Positions 7,755-16,362 of a stretch of 64,000 nucleotides of DNA are shown here, in pieces. Source of the stretch: Leptospiraceae bacterium (GTDB lineage Bacteria; Spirochaetota; Leptospiria; Leptospirales; Leptospiraceae); assembly GCA_024233835.1 (NCBI GenBank), contig JACKPC010000004.1, positions 184,001 through 248,000 of the forward strand. Reading direction: 5' to 3'. Numbering within the stretch: the stretch's first letter is position 1; every line of letters begins with the position of its first letter. Position numbers and translations under genes: made by a program. The notes below the pieces were generated by a model. The model saw only the letters and a program-made list of their open reading frames with translations, ran no database searches and was not told where the DNA came from.

Positions 7755-9794
7755 ATGACCGAAAAAGAAGCAACTCTCGGAAGATGGCAAAAAGAATTTT
7801 TTGAAAATATTCATACTTTCATAAAAAGTGGTATTTCATACGACAAAGCAAAAAGTATTCTGGAGAAGTTTTTATACCTGTCCAGCACCACCTCAAAACC
7901 GGAAGTAATGAACATTTTCAAGCACCCGGAGCAGTTAGATGAAATAGGTGTACATACAAAAAGCAAAGAAGATTTACGCCAGTTCATGATGCAGTTTTTA
8001 ACACCCATCATGAAAAATTTCAAGGTGGAAGGAACAGAAAACCTGAAATTGGTGAAAAAGATAATGGGAAAAGTTCCGGTTACCCTGATTTCTAACCATT
8101 TAAGTCACCTCGATGCTCCGGCAATTTTTCAACTCCTCTATAACTCCGGACACCACGGAAAAGATGTAGCGAATAATATTGTATTTATCGCCGGAAGACT
8201 GGCTTTTGAACCGGATTTTACTCGACTCGGTCTTTACATGTTCGATACACTTCTTGTTTGTTCAAAACGGGATATGGCTGATAATCCCAGTCTTTCCGAC
8301 CTCATGACCAAGATAAACATGAGAGCTTTCCGTGCCTCCCAGAAGCTTCAACAAAGCGGACATATCCTTTCTATTTTTCCGGAAGGCACTCGCTCCAGAG
8401 ATGGTAGACTCATGCCCTTCGTTGACACGGTATACCACTATGTAGCCAATAAGGTAGTTCTTCCCATATCCCTGGAAGGAACAGATAAAATTCTTCCTAC
8501 CAGCGGTTTTCTTTTTAATCCGGCTAAAGGGAAATTAGTTATTGGAAAACCGGTTTTAGTGGGAGAACTTAGTCCTAAATTAAAAGAACACCTTCCTAAA
8601 GACTTTGATGAGATTCCATTCCCGAGTTCAGGAGATAAAAAACAGTTTCTGATTGATAATCTCGCTCTCCTGGTAGGCTCCAATCTGAGTAAACACAAAC
8701 ATGGAACTTATAGGAACCTGTATAGCGGTGACAAACATAAAACATCGGAAAATGTTCTAATCCAGGTACCGGAAAAACCCAAAGAAAGAGTAGTAGCCAT
8801 TGGTTCCAGTAACATGTCTATTGCCATTTCCACGGTAATGTCTAATAAAAATGCAACGATTACCATATACGATCCGAATGAAGACTATATAAAAAAATGC
8901 TCAGAAGAAAGACGGGATATTGAGCATTATCCCATTTTCAAGTTACCACCTAATATACTTTTCAGCTCCGATCCCTCCGTGATTGATACAGCAAGTATTC
9001 TTATCCAGGGAACCAATCCCTGGGAAATGGATAGGGTTTATCCACAGATCAAAGACAGGGTAAAAAAAAGTGAAGCTCCGATCGTAAATATCATCAAAGG
9101 TTTTACCAGAACCGGAAATGGCTTAATCATAGATGAGCTTATTAAAGACTATGGTATTTCCGAAGAAAGATTAATAGCCGCCGCAGGAGCTGGCTATCCT
9201 GACCAAATCATGGAACGAAAAATTTCCGGTTTTGAAGTAGCTGCAACAAATACAGAAAATATTCCAAGACTAATGAGATTACTTTCGACCAGCTACATTT
9301 TTATTCGACCGGCCATGGTGGAAACAGACATTCGTGGTGTTATCCTCGGTGGTTCTTTAAAAACAATTTATGCCCTGTCTATGGGAATCGTTGAAGGAAT
9401 CTATAAAGAAAATCTGGGTGGAAATGTGGATAATACTCTCTTTCATCTATCCAATCGATTTTTCAAAGAGCTAGTCAAAGTCGGAGTAAAACTGGGAGGG
9501 AATGAAAAGACGTTTACCGGGCTTTCCGGTTTAACCGATTTTATGCTGGCCTGTTTTGGTACTGATAACAGGGACAGGAAATATGGTTATGATCTGGCGA
9601 CAGGTTATGAAGTAGGATATGAACCAGAAAAGAAATCCAGAGGTGTCTACAGCCTGGAAGCTATTGAAAAAATGATAAAACTTGATTTTGATGAACTTCC
9701 AATTCTTACCGGAACCTATGAATTAGTAATCGAGCACAAGCCATTTGAAGAAGTAGTAGCAAAATTACAAAGCAAATTGACGAGAATTTACTAG
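7755..9794 (+). CDS. PlsC-type acyltransferase fused to a GpsA-like glycerol-3-phosphate dehydrogenase domain
   Basis: The 679-residue protein has two parts. Residues about 80-310 are a glycerolipid acyltransferase with the HX4D motif (H115 to D120 in NHLSHLD) and FPEGTRS (208-214). Residues about 345-679 resemble NAD(P)-dependent glycerol-3-phosphate dehydrogenase, with IIKGF (K448), SLKTIYALSMG (K536, the catalytic-lysine region) and GLSGLTDFMLACFG. The fusion could make glycerol-3-phosphate and acylate it for phospholipid synthesis. The dinucleotide-binding loop reads AIGSSNMSIA rather than the usual GxGxxG, so cofactor use needs testing. The start has GGAG close upstream. A hairpin at 9805-9826 lies in the short convergent gap before rplQ. 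Confidence 0.87.
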   Translation: MTEKEATLGRWQKEFFENIHTFIKSGISYDKAKSILEKFLYLSSTTSKPEVMNIFKHPEQLDEIGVHTKSKEDLRQFMMQFLTPIMKNFKVEGTENLKLVKKIMGKVPVTLISNHLSHLDAPAIFQLLYNSGHHGKDVANNIVFIAGRLAFEPDFTRLGLYMFDTLLVCSKRDMADNPSLSDLMTKINMRAFRASQKLQQSGHILSIFPEGTRSRDGRLMPFVDTVYHYVANKVVLPISLEGTDKILPTSGFLFNPAKGKLVIGKPVLVGELSPKLKEHLPKDFDEIPFPSSGDKKQFLIDNLALLVGSNLSKHKHGTYRNLYSGDKHKTSENVLIQVPEKPKERVVAIGSSNMSIAISTVMSNKNATITIYDPNEDYIKKCSEERRDIEHYPIFKLPPNILFSSDPSVIDTASILIQGTNPWEMDRVYPQIKDRVKKSEAPIVNIIKGFTRTGNGLIIDELIKDYGISEERLIAAAGAGYPDQIMERKISGFEVAATNTENIPRLMRLLSTSYIFIRPAMVETDIRGVILGGSLKTIYALSMGIVEGIYKENLGGNVDNTLFHLSNRFFKELVKVGVKLGGNEKTFTGLSGLTDFMLACFGTDNRDRKYGYDLATGYEVGYEPEKKSRGVYSLEAIEKMIKLDFDELPILTGTYELVIEHKPFEEVVAKLQSKLTRIY

Positions 9795-9804
9795 AAACAA
9801 AAAA

Positions 9805-9826
9805 AAGCCGGTAGAACTACCGGCTT
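9805..9826 (-). terminator. Rho-independent terminator of the ribosomal protein/rpoA operon
   Basis: Inverted repeat GCCGGTAG-AA-CTACCGGC (9807-9824), extendable by two A-T pairs. Read on the minus strand, the stem is followed at once by a run of T residues, so it should stop transcription downstream of rplQ. On the plus strand only a short T-poor tail follows, so it is a weaker terminator for the acyltransferase gene. Confidence 0.85.
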
Positions 9827-9853
9827 CTCGATTACAGGAAAAGATGGAAAAAT

Positions 9854-10330
9854 TTACTTTGCAGCTGCGGCGACTTTCTTCTTCTTTTTATCTTCTTTTT
9901 CCAGTTGAATTTTCTTTTGTTCTTCTTCCTTTAAAACTTCAGGTGTTTTTCTATCTACAAGCTCTAAAAGACAAACTTCAGAATTATCAGAAGGACGATT
10001 AACCAGTTTTAAAATCCGGGTATATCCCCCATTTCTGGATTCATATCTCTTGGCTAAATCTTCAAATAACTTTACTACGATATCCCTATCACCAATAAGT
10101 TTCATAACTTCGCGTTTGTTATGAAGTGCTTTTTCAGGCGAAATTCCTTCTATGAGGTTTTTCTTTCCTCTTGTAATTAATTTTTCTGCCAGAGAGCGCA
10201 GAACCTTGGCTCTGGCAATAGTAGTCTCAATTCTTTCATATCTGAAAAGACTGGTTACCATATTTTTTAACATGGCTTTTCTGTGAGCACTATTTTTATT
10301 TAGCTTTTTAAGTTTAATTCTCTTGTTCAT
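9854..10330 (-). CDS. rplQ: 50S ribosomal protein L17
   Basis: This 158-residue protein has the L17 core (start MNKRIKLKKLNKNSAHRKA, with TSLFRYERIETT and AKVLRSLAEKLIT). A Lys/Ala-rich tail of about 35 residues at the C-terminus makes it longer than the E. coli protein (127). L17 binds 23S rRNA near the peptide exit tunnel. It is the last gene of the operon, directly after rpoA with a 2-bp gap, and is followed by the terminator at 9805-9826. Confidence 0.97.
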   Translation of the reverse strand: MNKRIKLKKLNKNSAHRKAMLKNMVTSLFRYERIETTIARAKVLRSLAEKLITRGKKNLIEGISPEKALHNKREVMKLIGDRDIVVKLFEDLAKRYESRNGGYTRILKLVNRPSDNSEVCLLELVDRKTPEVLKEEEQKKIQLEKEDKKKKKVAAAAK

Positions 10331-10332
10331 TA

Positions 10333-11310
10333 TTAAAAATCCCTCATACCAAATGAAAGGCCTAATACAGCCAGTTTACTTTTAAGTTCATTTAAACACT
10401 GATCACTATAATGTCTGGACTTCGTCATTTCTTCTTCAGTACGCTTAACCAGATCACCTACAAAATCAATTTCAAGACTTCTCAAAACATTTAATGTTCT
10501 GACAGACAGATCCAACTCCTCTACGTGACGAGAAAGAGATTGTTTAAGTTTCTGATCAGCTTCATCCATTTCATCAACTTCTTCTTCAACTTCTTCTTCA
10601 AAATTGATGAAGATAGTTAGATGATCTTTTACAATCTTAGCTGCCTGAGCCAGAGCATCTTCAGGAGAAATAGATCCATCTGTCCATATCTCCAGACTCA
10701 GCTTTTCAAAATCCGATCTTTGGGCTACCCTTGCTTCTGTTACATCAAAAATAACCTTTTGAACCGGGGAATAGAGAGAGTCTATCGGAATGGTCCCTAA
10801 TACTTCAATATCTTTCTTTTTTTCTTCTGAAGGATGGTATCCGCGTCCTCTCTGGATCTCGATATCAATCACCAGATTTGCATCTTCATTCAGGGTTGCA
10901 ATTACCAGATCCGGATTCATAATTTCAATGGATGAATCAACCGCTAAATCGCCGGCTGTAAACTGACCTGCCTGATTCAGCTCAAGATGTATTACTTTAT
11001 TTTGCTCTCTATCTTCAGGTTCATACTTGATACGAACCTGTTTTAAGTTTAAAATAATCCTGGATACATCTTCCGTAACCCCTGTGATATAGGAAAACTC
11101 GTGAGTAATGCCTTCAATACGAATAGCTGAAATCGCAGAACCTTCAATAGAAGACATCAGGGTTCGGCGCAGAGCATTTCCGATGGTAGTAGCAAAACCT
11201 CTTTCAAAAGGTTCTGCTATAAACTTTCCATAATTTGGAGTACTAACTTCGGTTTGATACTCAATTTTTTTGGGCCTTTTAAAGCCTTTTAACAGGTTTT
11301 TATGTGACAA
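10333..11310 (-). CDS. rpoA: DNA-directed RNA polymerase subunit alpha
   Basis: This 325-residue protein has the N-terminal assembly domain (PFERGFATTIGNALRRTL, about residues 34-51) and a C-terminal domain (about 265-325) joined by an acidic linker. The C-terminal domain keeps the DNA-contacting Arg and Asn (VRTLN), but the second contact helix reads HYSDQCLNELK where E. coli has NLGKKSLTEIK, so the Gly-Lys-Lys contacts are replaced. Alpha nucleates core RNA polymerase and touches UP elements and activators. It lies between rpsD and rplQ, the usual alpha-operon order. Confidence 0.97.
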   Translation of the reverse strand: MSHKNLLKGFKRPKKIEYQTEVSTPNYGKFIAEPFERGFATTIGNALRRTLMSSIEGSAISAIRIEGITHEFSYITGVTEDVSRIILNLKQVRIKYEPEDREQNKVIHLELNQAGQFTAGDLAVDSSIEIMNPDLVIATLNEDANLVIDIEIQRGRGYHPSEEKKKDIEVLGTIPIDSLYSPVQKVIFDVTEARVAQRSDFEKLSLEIWTDGSISPEDALAQAAKIVKDHLTIFINFEEEVEEEVDEMDEADQKLKQSLSRHVEELDLSVRTLNVLRSLEIDFVGDLVKRTEEEMTKSRHYSDQCLNELKSKLAVLGLSFGMRDF

Positions 11311-11332
11311 GGTCGCTTCCCCTATGAATTGA

Positions 11333-11965
11333 TTATTTAGAATACAGCTCTACAATGATCTGTTCTTTAATTGGCATATCCACATGCTCTCTTTGAGGAA
11401 GAGAACTAACTTCACCTTTAAAATTTGTGAAATCCGGAACAACCCATGAAGGAGCCTTATTCATAGATTGAGCCAATTTAATATTTTCATCAAATCCGGG
11501 AGATTTGGAAAGATTTGCATCAAAGCTTACCACGTCTCCAAGTTTTACCAGATAAGAAGCAATATTTACTCTTTTACCATTTACCAGCACATGTCCATGA
11601 CCGATATATGTTCTGGCCTGAGCTCTGGATGAAGCAAAACCCATTCTATAGATAGCATTGTCCAGACGTCTTTCTAAAGTCTGCAGTAAAAGTTCACCGG
11701 TTATTCCCTGAGCATGACTGGCTTTCTCGTAATAAAGTCTGAATTGTTTTTCCAGCACTCCATAAATTCTCTTAACTTTTTGTTTTTCTCTAAGCTGAAT
11801 AGAATAATCAGTTACTTTCCCTTTTCTTTTAGGAGGAAGGCCGGGGGGAGTCTTTCTTTTTTCAAATGAACATTTATCTTTGTTCATGCAACGACTGCCC
11901 TTTAAATAAAGTTTCAGTCCTTCTCTTCTGCACAATTTACAAACAGGTCCTCTATATCTAGCCAT
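11333..11965 (-). CDS. rpsD: 30S ribosomal protein S4
   Basis: This 210-residue protein, of normal family length, starts MARYRGPVCKLCRREG with CxxC and a later Cys pair, a zinc-type N-terminus. It has the S4 RNA-binding domain with RLDNAIYRMGFASSRAQAR and HGHVLVNGKRVNI. S4 is a primary 16S rRNA binder that starts 30S assembly and in many bacteria represses its own operon. It lies between rpsK and rpoA. Confidence 0.98.
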   Translation of the reverse strand: MARYRGPVCKLCRREGLKLYLKGSRCMNKDKCSFEKRKTPPGLPPKRKGKVTDYSIQLREKQKVKRIYGVLEKQFRLYYEKASHAQGITGELLLQTLERRLDNAIYRMGFASSRAQARTYIGHGHVLVNGKRVNIASYLVKLGDVVSFDANLSKSPGFDENIKLAQSMNKAPSWVVPDFTNFKGEVSSLPQREHVDMPIKEQIIVELYSK

Positions 11966-11981
11966 TTTACTCTCCTAGTCC

Positions 11982-12392
11982 TTACACTCTTCTTCTTTTT
12001 CTCGGTCTACATCCATTATGAGGAAGCGGAGTGACATCTTTTATCATCTTTACAGCCAGTCCTTTTCCTGCCAGAGCCCTGATAGCAGATTCCCTGCCAA
12101 TTCCAGGACCAGATACGAGAATATCTACCTCTTTTAGACCTGCAACTTCGATTGCTTTATCCGCTGCATTTCCCGCTGCAATCTGAGCTGCATAAGGAGT
12201 TGACTTTTTAGAACCTCTGAAGTTCATCAAGCCTGCGGAGGACCATGAAATAACATTGCCAGCCATATCAGTGACTGTTACAATTGTATTGTTAAAAGAA
12301 GCTTGAATATACACCTTACCACGGGGTACATTCTTCTTTTCCTTCTTTTTTACTTTTTTACTATCTTTCTTGCCTTTCTTATCTTTTTCCAT
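11982..12392 (-). CDS. rpsK: 30S ribosomal protein S11
   Basis: This 136-residue protein has a very Lys-rich N-terminus (about 22 residues), then the S11 core (YIQASFNNTIVTVTD, WSSAG, FRGSKKSTPYAAQ) and the C-terminal PLPHNGCRPRKRRRV that contacts 16S rRNA. It forms the platform of the small subunit. It is encoded between rpsM and rpsD. Confidence 0.98.
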   Translation of the reverse strand: MEKDKKGKKDSKKVKKKEKKNVPRGKVYIQASFNNTIVTVTDMAGNVISWSSAGLMNFRGSKKSTPYAAQIAAGNAADKAIEVAGLKEVDILVSGPGIGRESAIRALAGKGLAVKMIKDVTPLPHNGCRPRKRRRV

Positions 12393-12414
12393 TCACTCTA
12401 CCAAAAGAACCTAA

Positions 12415-12792
12415 TTATTTCGTTGCTTTCTTCTTGTTAGCTACAGTTTTTCTCACACCTTTGCGAGTTCTGGCATTTGTCTTAGTACGTTGACCGTTAA
12501 CCGGAAGTCCTCTACGATGCCTTAATCCTCTATAGCAACCGATATCCATGAGACGTTTTATGTTAAGGTTTATTTCAGAACGAAGATCACCTTCAACAAC
12601 AACCTGCTCTTCAATCACTTTCCTGATAGCCGCTTCTTGTGACTCATCGAGATTCTTAACTCGAATACTCTCATCTACACCGGCTTCTTTAAGAATCTTT
12701 TTTGATGTAGCCAGGCCAATACCGAAGATGTATGTAAGCCCAATTACTATTCTTTTTTCCTTTGGTATGTCTATACCAGCAAACCTTGCCAT
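12415..12792 (-). CDS. rpsM: 30S ribosomal protein S13
   Basis: This 125-residue protein starts MARFAGIDIPKEKRI, has a helix-turn region (YIFGIGLATSKKIL) and the basic tail RGLRHRRGLPVNGQRTKTNARTRKG cut here into known S13 blocks RGLRHRRGLPV and GQRTKTNARTRKG. S13 sits in the head of the 30S subunit near the P-site tRNA. It follows rpmJ by 3 bp and precedes rpsK. Confidence 0.98.
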   Translation of the reverse strand: MARFAGIDIPKEKRIVIGLTYIFGIGLATSKKILKEAGVDESIRVKNLDESQEAAIRKVIEEQVVVEGDLRSEINLNIKRLMDIGCYRGLRHRRGLPVNGQRTKTNARTRKGVRKTVANKKKATK

Positions 12793-12795
12793 ATC

Positions 12796-12909
12796 TTATC
12801 TCTGCCTTTGCTTGTGTTTTGGATTGGTGCAAATTACTCGAACAACTCCTTTGCGACGAATAATCTTGCAACTGCTACAAATTTTCTTTACTGAAGTCCT
12901 AACTTTCAT
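12796..12909 (-). CDS. rpmJ: 50S ribosomal protein L36
   Basis: A 37-residue ORF starts at the ATG complementary to 12907-12909 and ends with TAA at 12796-12798. The protein begins MKVRTSVKKICSSCK and carries a zinc ribbon (CSSC, then a Cys and NPKHK), the standard zinc-binding L36. It lies between infA and rpsM, the usual place for rpmJ. Confidence 0.96.
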   Translation of the reverse strand: MKVRTSVKKICSSCKIIRRKGVVRVICTNPKHKQRQR

Positions 12910-12917
12910 CTTAATCC

Positions 12918-13136
12918 CTATTTTTTCCTGTATGTAATCCGACCTTTGGTCAAATCATATGGAGACAACTCCACAGTAACTTTATCACCAGGCAAGATAC
13001 GAATGTAGTGCATCCTCATTTTGCCTGATATATGAGCAAGAATCTTGTGTCCATTTTCCAACTCTACTCTAAACATAGCATTTGGTAATGGCTCCACTAC
13101 TGTTCCATCAACTACAATCGCTTCTTCTTTTGCCAA
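12918..13136 (-). CDS. infA: Translation initiation factor IF-1
   Basis: This 72-residue protein has the single OB-fold typical of IF-1, beginning MAKEEAIVVDGTVVEPLPNA and ending YDLTKGRITYRKK. IF-1 binds the A site of the 30S subunit during initiation. It lies 2 bp downstream of adk and just before rpmJ; there is no map gene between adk and infA as in some bacteria. Confidence 0.98.
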   Translation of the reverse strand: MAKEEAIVVDGTVVEPLPNAMFRVELENGHKILAHISGKMRMHYIRILPGDKVTVELSPYDLTKGRITYRKK

Positions 13137-13138
13137 GC

Positions 13139-13702
13139 TTAGTTTAATTCCTTTTTAATTTTATTCGTTATTTCATCTATCGTTCCATGCCCATCTATCG
13201 CAGCAAGGAGTCCTTTAGATTTATAATATTCCAGCAAGGGAAGAGTTTTATCATTATAGTTCTTTAAGCGCGTTTTAATTGTCTCTTCATTATCATCTGC
13301 GCGACCTTCTATTTGAGCTCTTTCTAAAAGGCGTTTAACTAATTCATCATCAGGAACTGCAAGATTCACCACTGAATCTAAACGAAAGGATAACTCTACT
13401 AATATCTTATCCAACTCTTCAGCTTGAGGAATAGTTCTGGGAAATCCATCTAAAAGAAATCCATTCTTGCAATCAGCCTGCTTTAGCCTGTCTTTTATAA
13501 TTCCAATTACCACTTCATCCGGAACCAGGTTTCCTGCATCCATAAACTTCTTAGCACTCAAACCTAACTCAGTCTGGTTTTTAATAGCTTCTCTTAATAT
13601 GTCACCAGTTGAAATCTGTGGAATTTTATATTCCTGACAAATCCTTTTTGCCTGTGTTCCCTTACCTGCCCCGGGAGGACCCATAAATATCAGTTTTTTC
13701 AT
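13139..13702 (-). CDS. adk: Adenylate kinase (short form)
   Basis: This 187-residue protein has the P-loop GPPGAGKGTQ (about residues 8-17), GFPRTIPQA and RADDNEETIKTRL. The lid is short and lacks zinc-binding Cys residues, so it is the short-lid form. It interconverts AMP + ATP with 2 ADP. It is encoded directly after secY (4-bp gap), as in many bacterial spc operons. Confidence 0.97.
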   Translation of the reverse strand: MKKLIFMGPPGAGKGTQAKRICQEYKIPQISTGDILREAIKNQTELGLSAKKFMDAGNLVPDEVVIGIIKDRLKQADCKNGFLLDGFPRTIPQAEELDKILVELSFRLDSVVNLAVPDDELVKRLLERAQIEGRADDNEETIKTRLKNYNDKTLPLLEYYKSKGLLAAIDGHGTIDEITNKIKKELN

Positions 13703-13706
13703 TGGC

Positions 13707-15083
13707 TTACTTTCCTCTGATTTTTGATTTCTTCATGAACCCTGAATAATTTCTCATGATAAGCTGTGCTTCGATTTGCTTTAAAGTTTCCAGAGCCACA
13801 CCCACCATAATCAACAAAGAAGTACCACCAAAAGTGTAAACGAGTGCCCCTCCTCCTGTATTAGCTCCCAAATTCAAGAGTTTAATTAGAAGGTAAGGAG
13901 CGAGAGCAAGACCTGCTAAGAAGATAGAACCCGGCAAGGTTATCCGATTTAGCAATTTCTCGATATATTCCTTTGTGTGAGTTCCTGGACGAATTCCGGG
14001 GATAAACCCACCATATTTCTTCAAATTATCAGCCACCTCAGAAGGATTAAACTGGATAGCCGTATAAAAATAAGCAAAGAAAACAATTAAGCTTGTATAA
14101 ACCATGTAATAAAACAGGGATCTATACCAATGAGCTGAGAAAGGGTTAAAAAAGTCAAGCAAAATTCCCCAACCCTGCCATTGAACGCTCTTTGTAGAAA
14201 GCCATTGCACTATAGTCTGTGGGAAGAGTATCAAACTGGAAGCAAAAATGATTGGCATTACGTTTGCACTATTCACTTTAAAAGGTATACTCTGGCTTCT
14301 GGCCTGTACCATCCTTCTTCCTACCATCTGCTTACCGTATTGAACCGGAACTTTTCGAACACCCTGAGTAAGAACAACTGTTAAAGATATTAAAAGAACA
14401 AACGCAAAAAACAAGATTAAAACAGACAGAGGATCCACTTTATCAGTAGTAAAAAGCTGATAAATCGAATCCGGCATTCTTCCTATAATACCTGCAAAGA
14501 TTAAAAGAGAAATTCCGTTCCCAATTCCTCTCTCGGTGATCTGTTCACCCATCCACATTAAAAGCATGGTTCCTGTGGTTATGGTTAAAATGCCAAGAGC
14601 GACAAAAAATGTCTCTACAGAGGGGCTAATAAGTCCTGGATACTTCGCCGGAGCAGTAGCTGTATCTGTAGACCAACTTTTTGCCAGATAAATAACGGCC
14701 AAACTCTGAAAAACACACAAAGCAAGAGTTCCGAATTTGGTATACTGATTTATCTTTCTCCTACCTTCTTCTCCCTCTTTCTGCATCTTCTGCAAAGATG
14801 GAATTAATACCATCACCAGCTGCATAATAATGGAAGAGGAGATATAAGGCATAATCCCCAGGGCAAAAATGGAAAACTTCAATAGGGCACCACCAGCAAA
14901 GAGATCAACCATGCCAATAAATCCCTGTCCTCCTTCCGAGGTAATCCCAGCAACCACAAGGCTGTTAATCCCAGGTATAGTAACGTGAGTTCCCATGCGA
15001 AATAGCAATAACATGACAAGGGTAAAGATAATTCTTTGCCTGAGTTCCGGAATTCTAAAGATGTTCGAAATTGTTGAAAGCAT
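13707..15083 (-). CDS. secY: Protein translocase subunit SecY
   Basis: This 458-residue protein has about ten transmembrane segments. It starts MLSTISNIFRIPELRQRI, has the plug-domain region (FAGGALLKFSIFALGIMPYIS), GERGIGNG-like ITERGIGNGISL, and the cytoplasmic loop with GIRPGTHT. It forms the membrane pore for secreted and membrane proteins with SecE and SecG, which are not in this window. It lies between rplO and adk. Confidence 0.98.
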   Translation of the reverse strand: MLSTISNIFRIPELRQRIIFTLVMLLLFRMGTHVTIPGINSLVVAGITSEGGQGFIGMVDLFAGGALLKFSIFALGIMPYISSSIIMQLVMVLIPSLQKMQKEGEEGRRKINQYTKFGTLALCVFQSLAVIYLAKSWSTDTATAPAKYPGLISPSVETFFVALGILTITTGTMLLMWMGEQITERGIGNGISLLIFAGIIGRMPDSIYQLFTTDKVDPLSVLILFFAFVLLISLTVVLTQGVRKVPVQYGKQMVGRRMVQARSQSIPFKVNSANVMPIIFASSLILFPQTIVQWLSTKSVQWQGWGILLDFFNPFSAHWYRSLFYYMVYTSLIVFFAYFYTAIQFNPSEVADNLKKYGGFIPGIRPGTHTKEYIEKLLNRITLPGSIFLAGLALAPYLLIKLLNLGANTGGGALVYTFGGTSLLIMVGVALETLKQIEAQLIMRNYSGFMKKSKIRGK

Positions 15084-15089
15084 ATTTAT

Positions 15090-15644
15090 CTAAGCTTCTG
15101 TCTTTGTAGCTGTGGCTTTTAGTTCTCTAACTTTAAAATCGCCACCGGCTGCTTTTATCTTTTCAAGAGCTGAACTGGAACACTTATCAGCTGAAACATG
15201 AATAGTTGAACCTAATTCACCTTTTCCAAGAATTTTTATCAATTTAGAGACATCACGAATTAAACCTTTCTCAAAAAGTAATTCCGGAGTGATTTCTCCA
15301 CTTAAATTTTTGGAATTTAGATCAGATAAATTTACCGGTTGATAGTATTTGTGATTTTTTGAGGTAAAGCCCCTTTTAGGTAGCCTTCTGTGCAAAGGCA
15401 TCTGCCCACCTTCAAAACCTCTGGGAATCCCGGTAGCTCTTGCTTTTTGTCCTTTTTGACCACGAGAAGAAGTTTTTCCACATCCCGAACTAGTTCCCCG
15501 TCCTACTCGAACTTTATCTTTCTTGGAACCTTCCGGAGAGTGTATATGAAAAAAAAGAGGTTCAGCACTCTTCTTCTTTTCTTTCTCTTTACCAAAAACT
15601 TCGGCCTGTTTATTTCTTTCTCTTCTTTCTACTTCTGCTGACAT
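15090..15644 (-). CDS. rplO: 50S ribosomal protein L15 with N-terminal extension
   Basis: This 184-residue protein has the L15 core, HSPEGSKK followed by RVGRGTSSG, then GQKGQKAR and FEGGQMPLHRRLPKRGF. About 30 charged residues precede this core, whereas most L15 proteins begin almost directly with it. The start at 15644 lies 1 nt after the rpmD stop, so the extension is real coding sequence and not a start error. L15 is a late 50S assembly protein. Confidence 0.97.
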   Translation of the reverse strand: MSAEVERRERNKQAEVFGKEKEKKKSAEPLFFHIHSPEGSKKDKVRVGRGTSSGCGKTSSRGQKGQKARATGIPRGFEGGQMPLHRRLPKRGFTSKNHKYYQPVNLSDLNSKNLSGEITPELLFEKGLIRDVSKLIKILGKGELGSTIHVSADKCSSSALEKIKAAGGDFKVRELKATATKTEA

Positions 15645-15645
15645 T

Positions 15646-15828
15646 TCAGCCCGCCTTCTCTACTTTCAATAAGTATTTAACTTGATTAACCATCCCCTTA
15701 ACCTGGGGATTCATTTTATGCACCCTGGAACTTCCTGTTTTTCTCAAACCCAGAGCAGCCAGAGTTTTTTTATGGATTGGATTTATTCCGATCGAACTTT
15801 TAATTTGTGTTATCTTAATTTCTTCCAT
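15646..15828 (-). CDS. rpmD: 50S ribosomal protein L30
   Basis: This 60-residue protein has the short bacterial L30 fold: KITQIKSSIG, HKKTLAALGLRK and MVNQVKYLLKVE. It lies between rpsE and rplO, its normal place in the spc operon, with 1 nt to rplO. Confidence 0.97.
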   Translation of the reverse strand: MEEIKITQIKSSIGINPIHKKTLAALGLRKTGSSRVHKMNPQVKGMVNQVKYLLKVEKAG

Positions 15829-15851
15829 ATATGAATCACCTGTATACTTAT

Positions 15852-16361
15852 CTATTCTTCGTGCCCAAAAAGCTTATTTAAGGAAATGCCCCTCTTTTTA
15901 GCAGCAGTTACAGGGGTTTCAAGTTTTTTAAGAGCTTCATAGGTTGCTTTCACAATATTTAAGGGATTTGAAGAACCATATGTTTTAGAGAGAACATCCT
16001 GAACGCCAGCTTTTTCTACTACTGAACGAACAGACTCTCCTGCAATAATTCCAGTTCCCGGTGTAGCAGGCTTTAAAAAGACCTTAGCAGATTTGAACTT
16101 TCCATGCACTTCATGAGGAATTGTATGTCCTAGAATGTTAATCTGGGTCATATTTTTCTTAGCTGATTCTATAGATTTCCGAATCGCATCCGGAACCTCA
16201 TTAGCTTTTCCAAAACCGATCCCTACTCTATTTTTTGAATCTCCCACAACAGTTAAAGCATTAAAAGAGAAACGGCGTCCGCCTTTAACTACTTTCGCTA
16301 CCCTGTCTATCTTTACTACTTTTTCAGAAAACTCTTTTTTCTCTTCTTCAAAAACCGACAT
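15852..16361 (-). CDS. rpsE: 30S ribosomal protein S5
   Basis: This 169-residue protein has the double-stranded RNA-binding N-terminal half (VAKVVKGGRRFSFNALTVVGD) and the later GTGIIAGESVRSVVEKAGVQD and SNPLNIVKATYEAL blocks. S5 works in decoding accuracy. The start is 1 nt after the rplR stop. Confidence 0.98.
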   Translation of the reverse strand: MSVFEEEKKEFSEKVVKIDRVAKVVKGGRRFSFNALTVVGDSKNRVGIGFGKANEVPDAIRKSIESAKKNMTQINILGHTIPHEVHGKFKSAKVFLKPATPGTGIIAGESVRSVVEKAGVQDVLSKTYGSSNPLNIVKATYEALKKLETPVTAAKKRGISLNKLFGHEE

Positions 16362-16362
16362 A

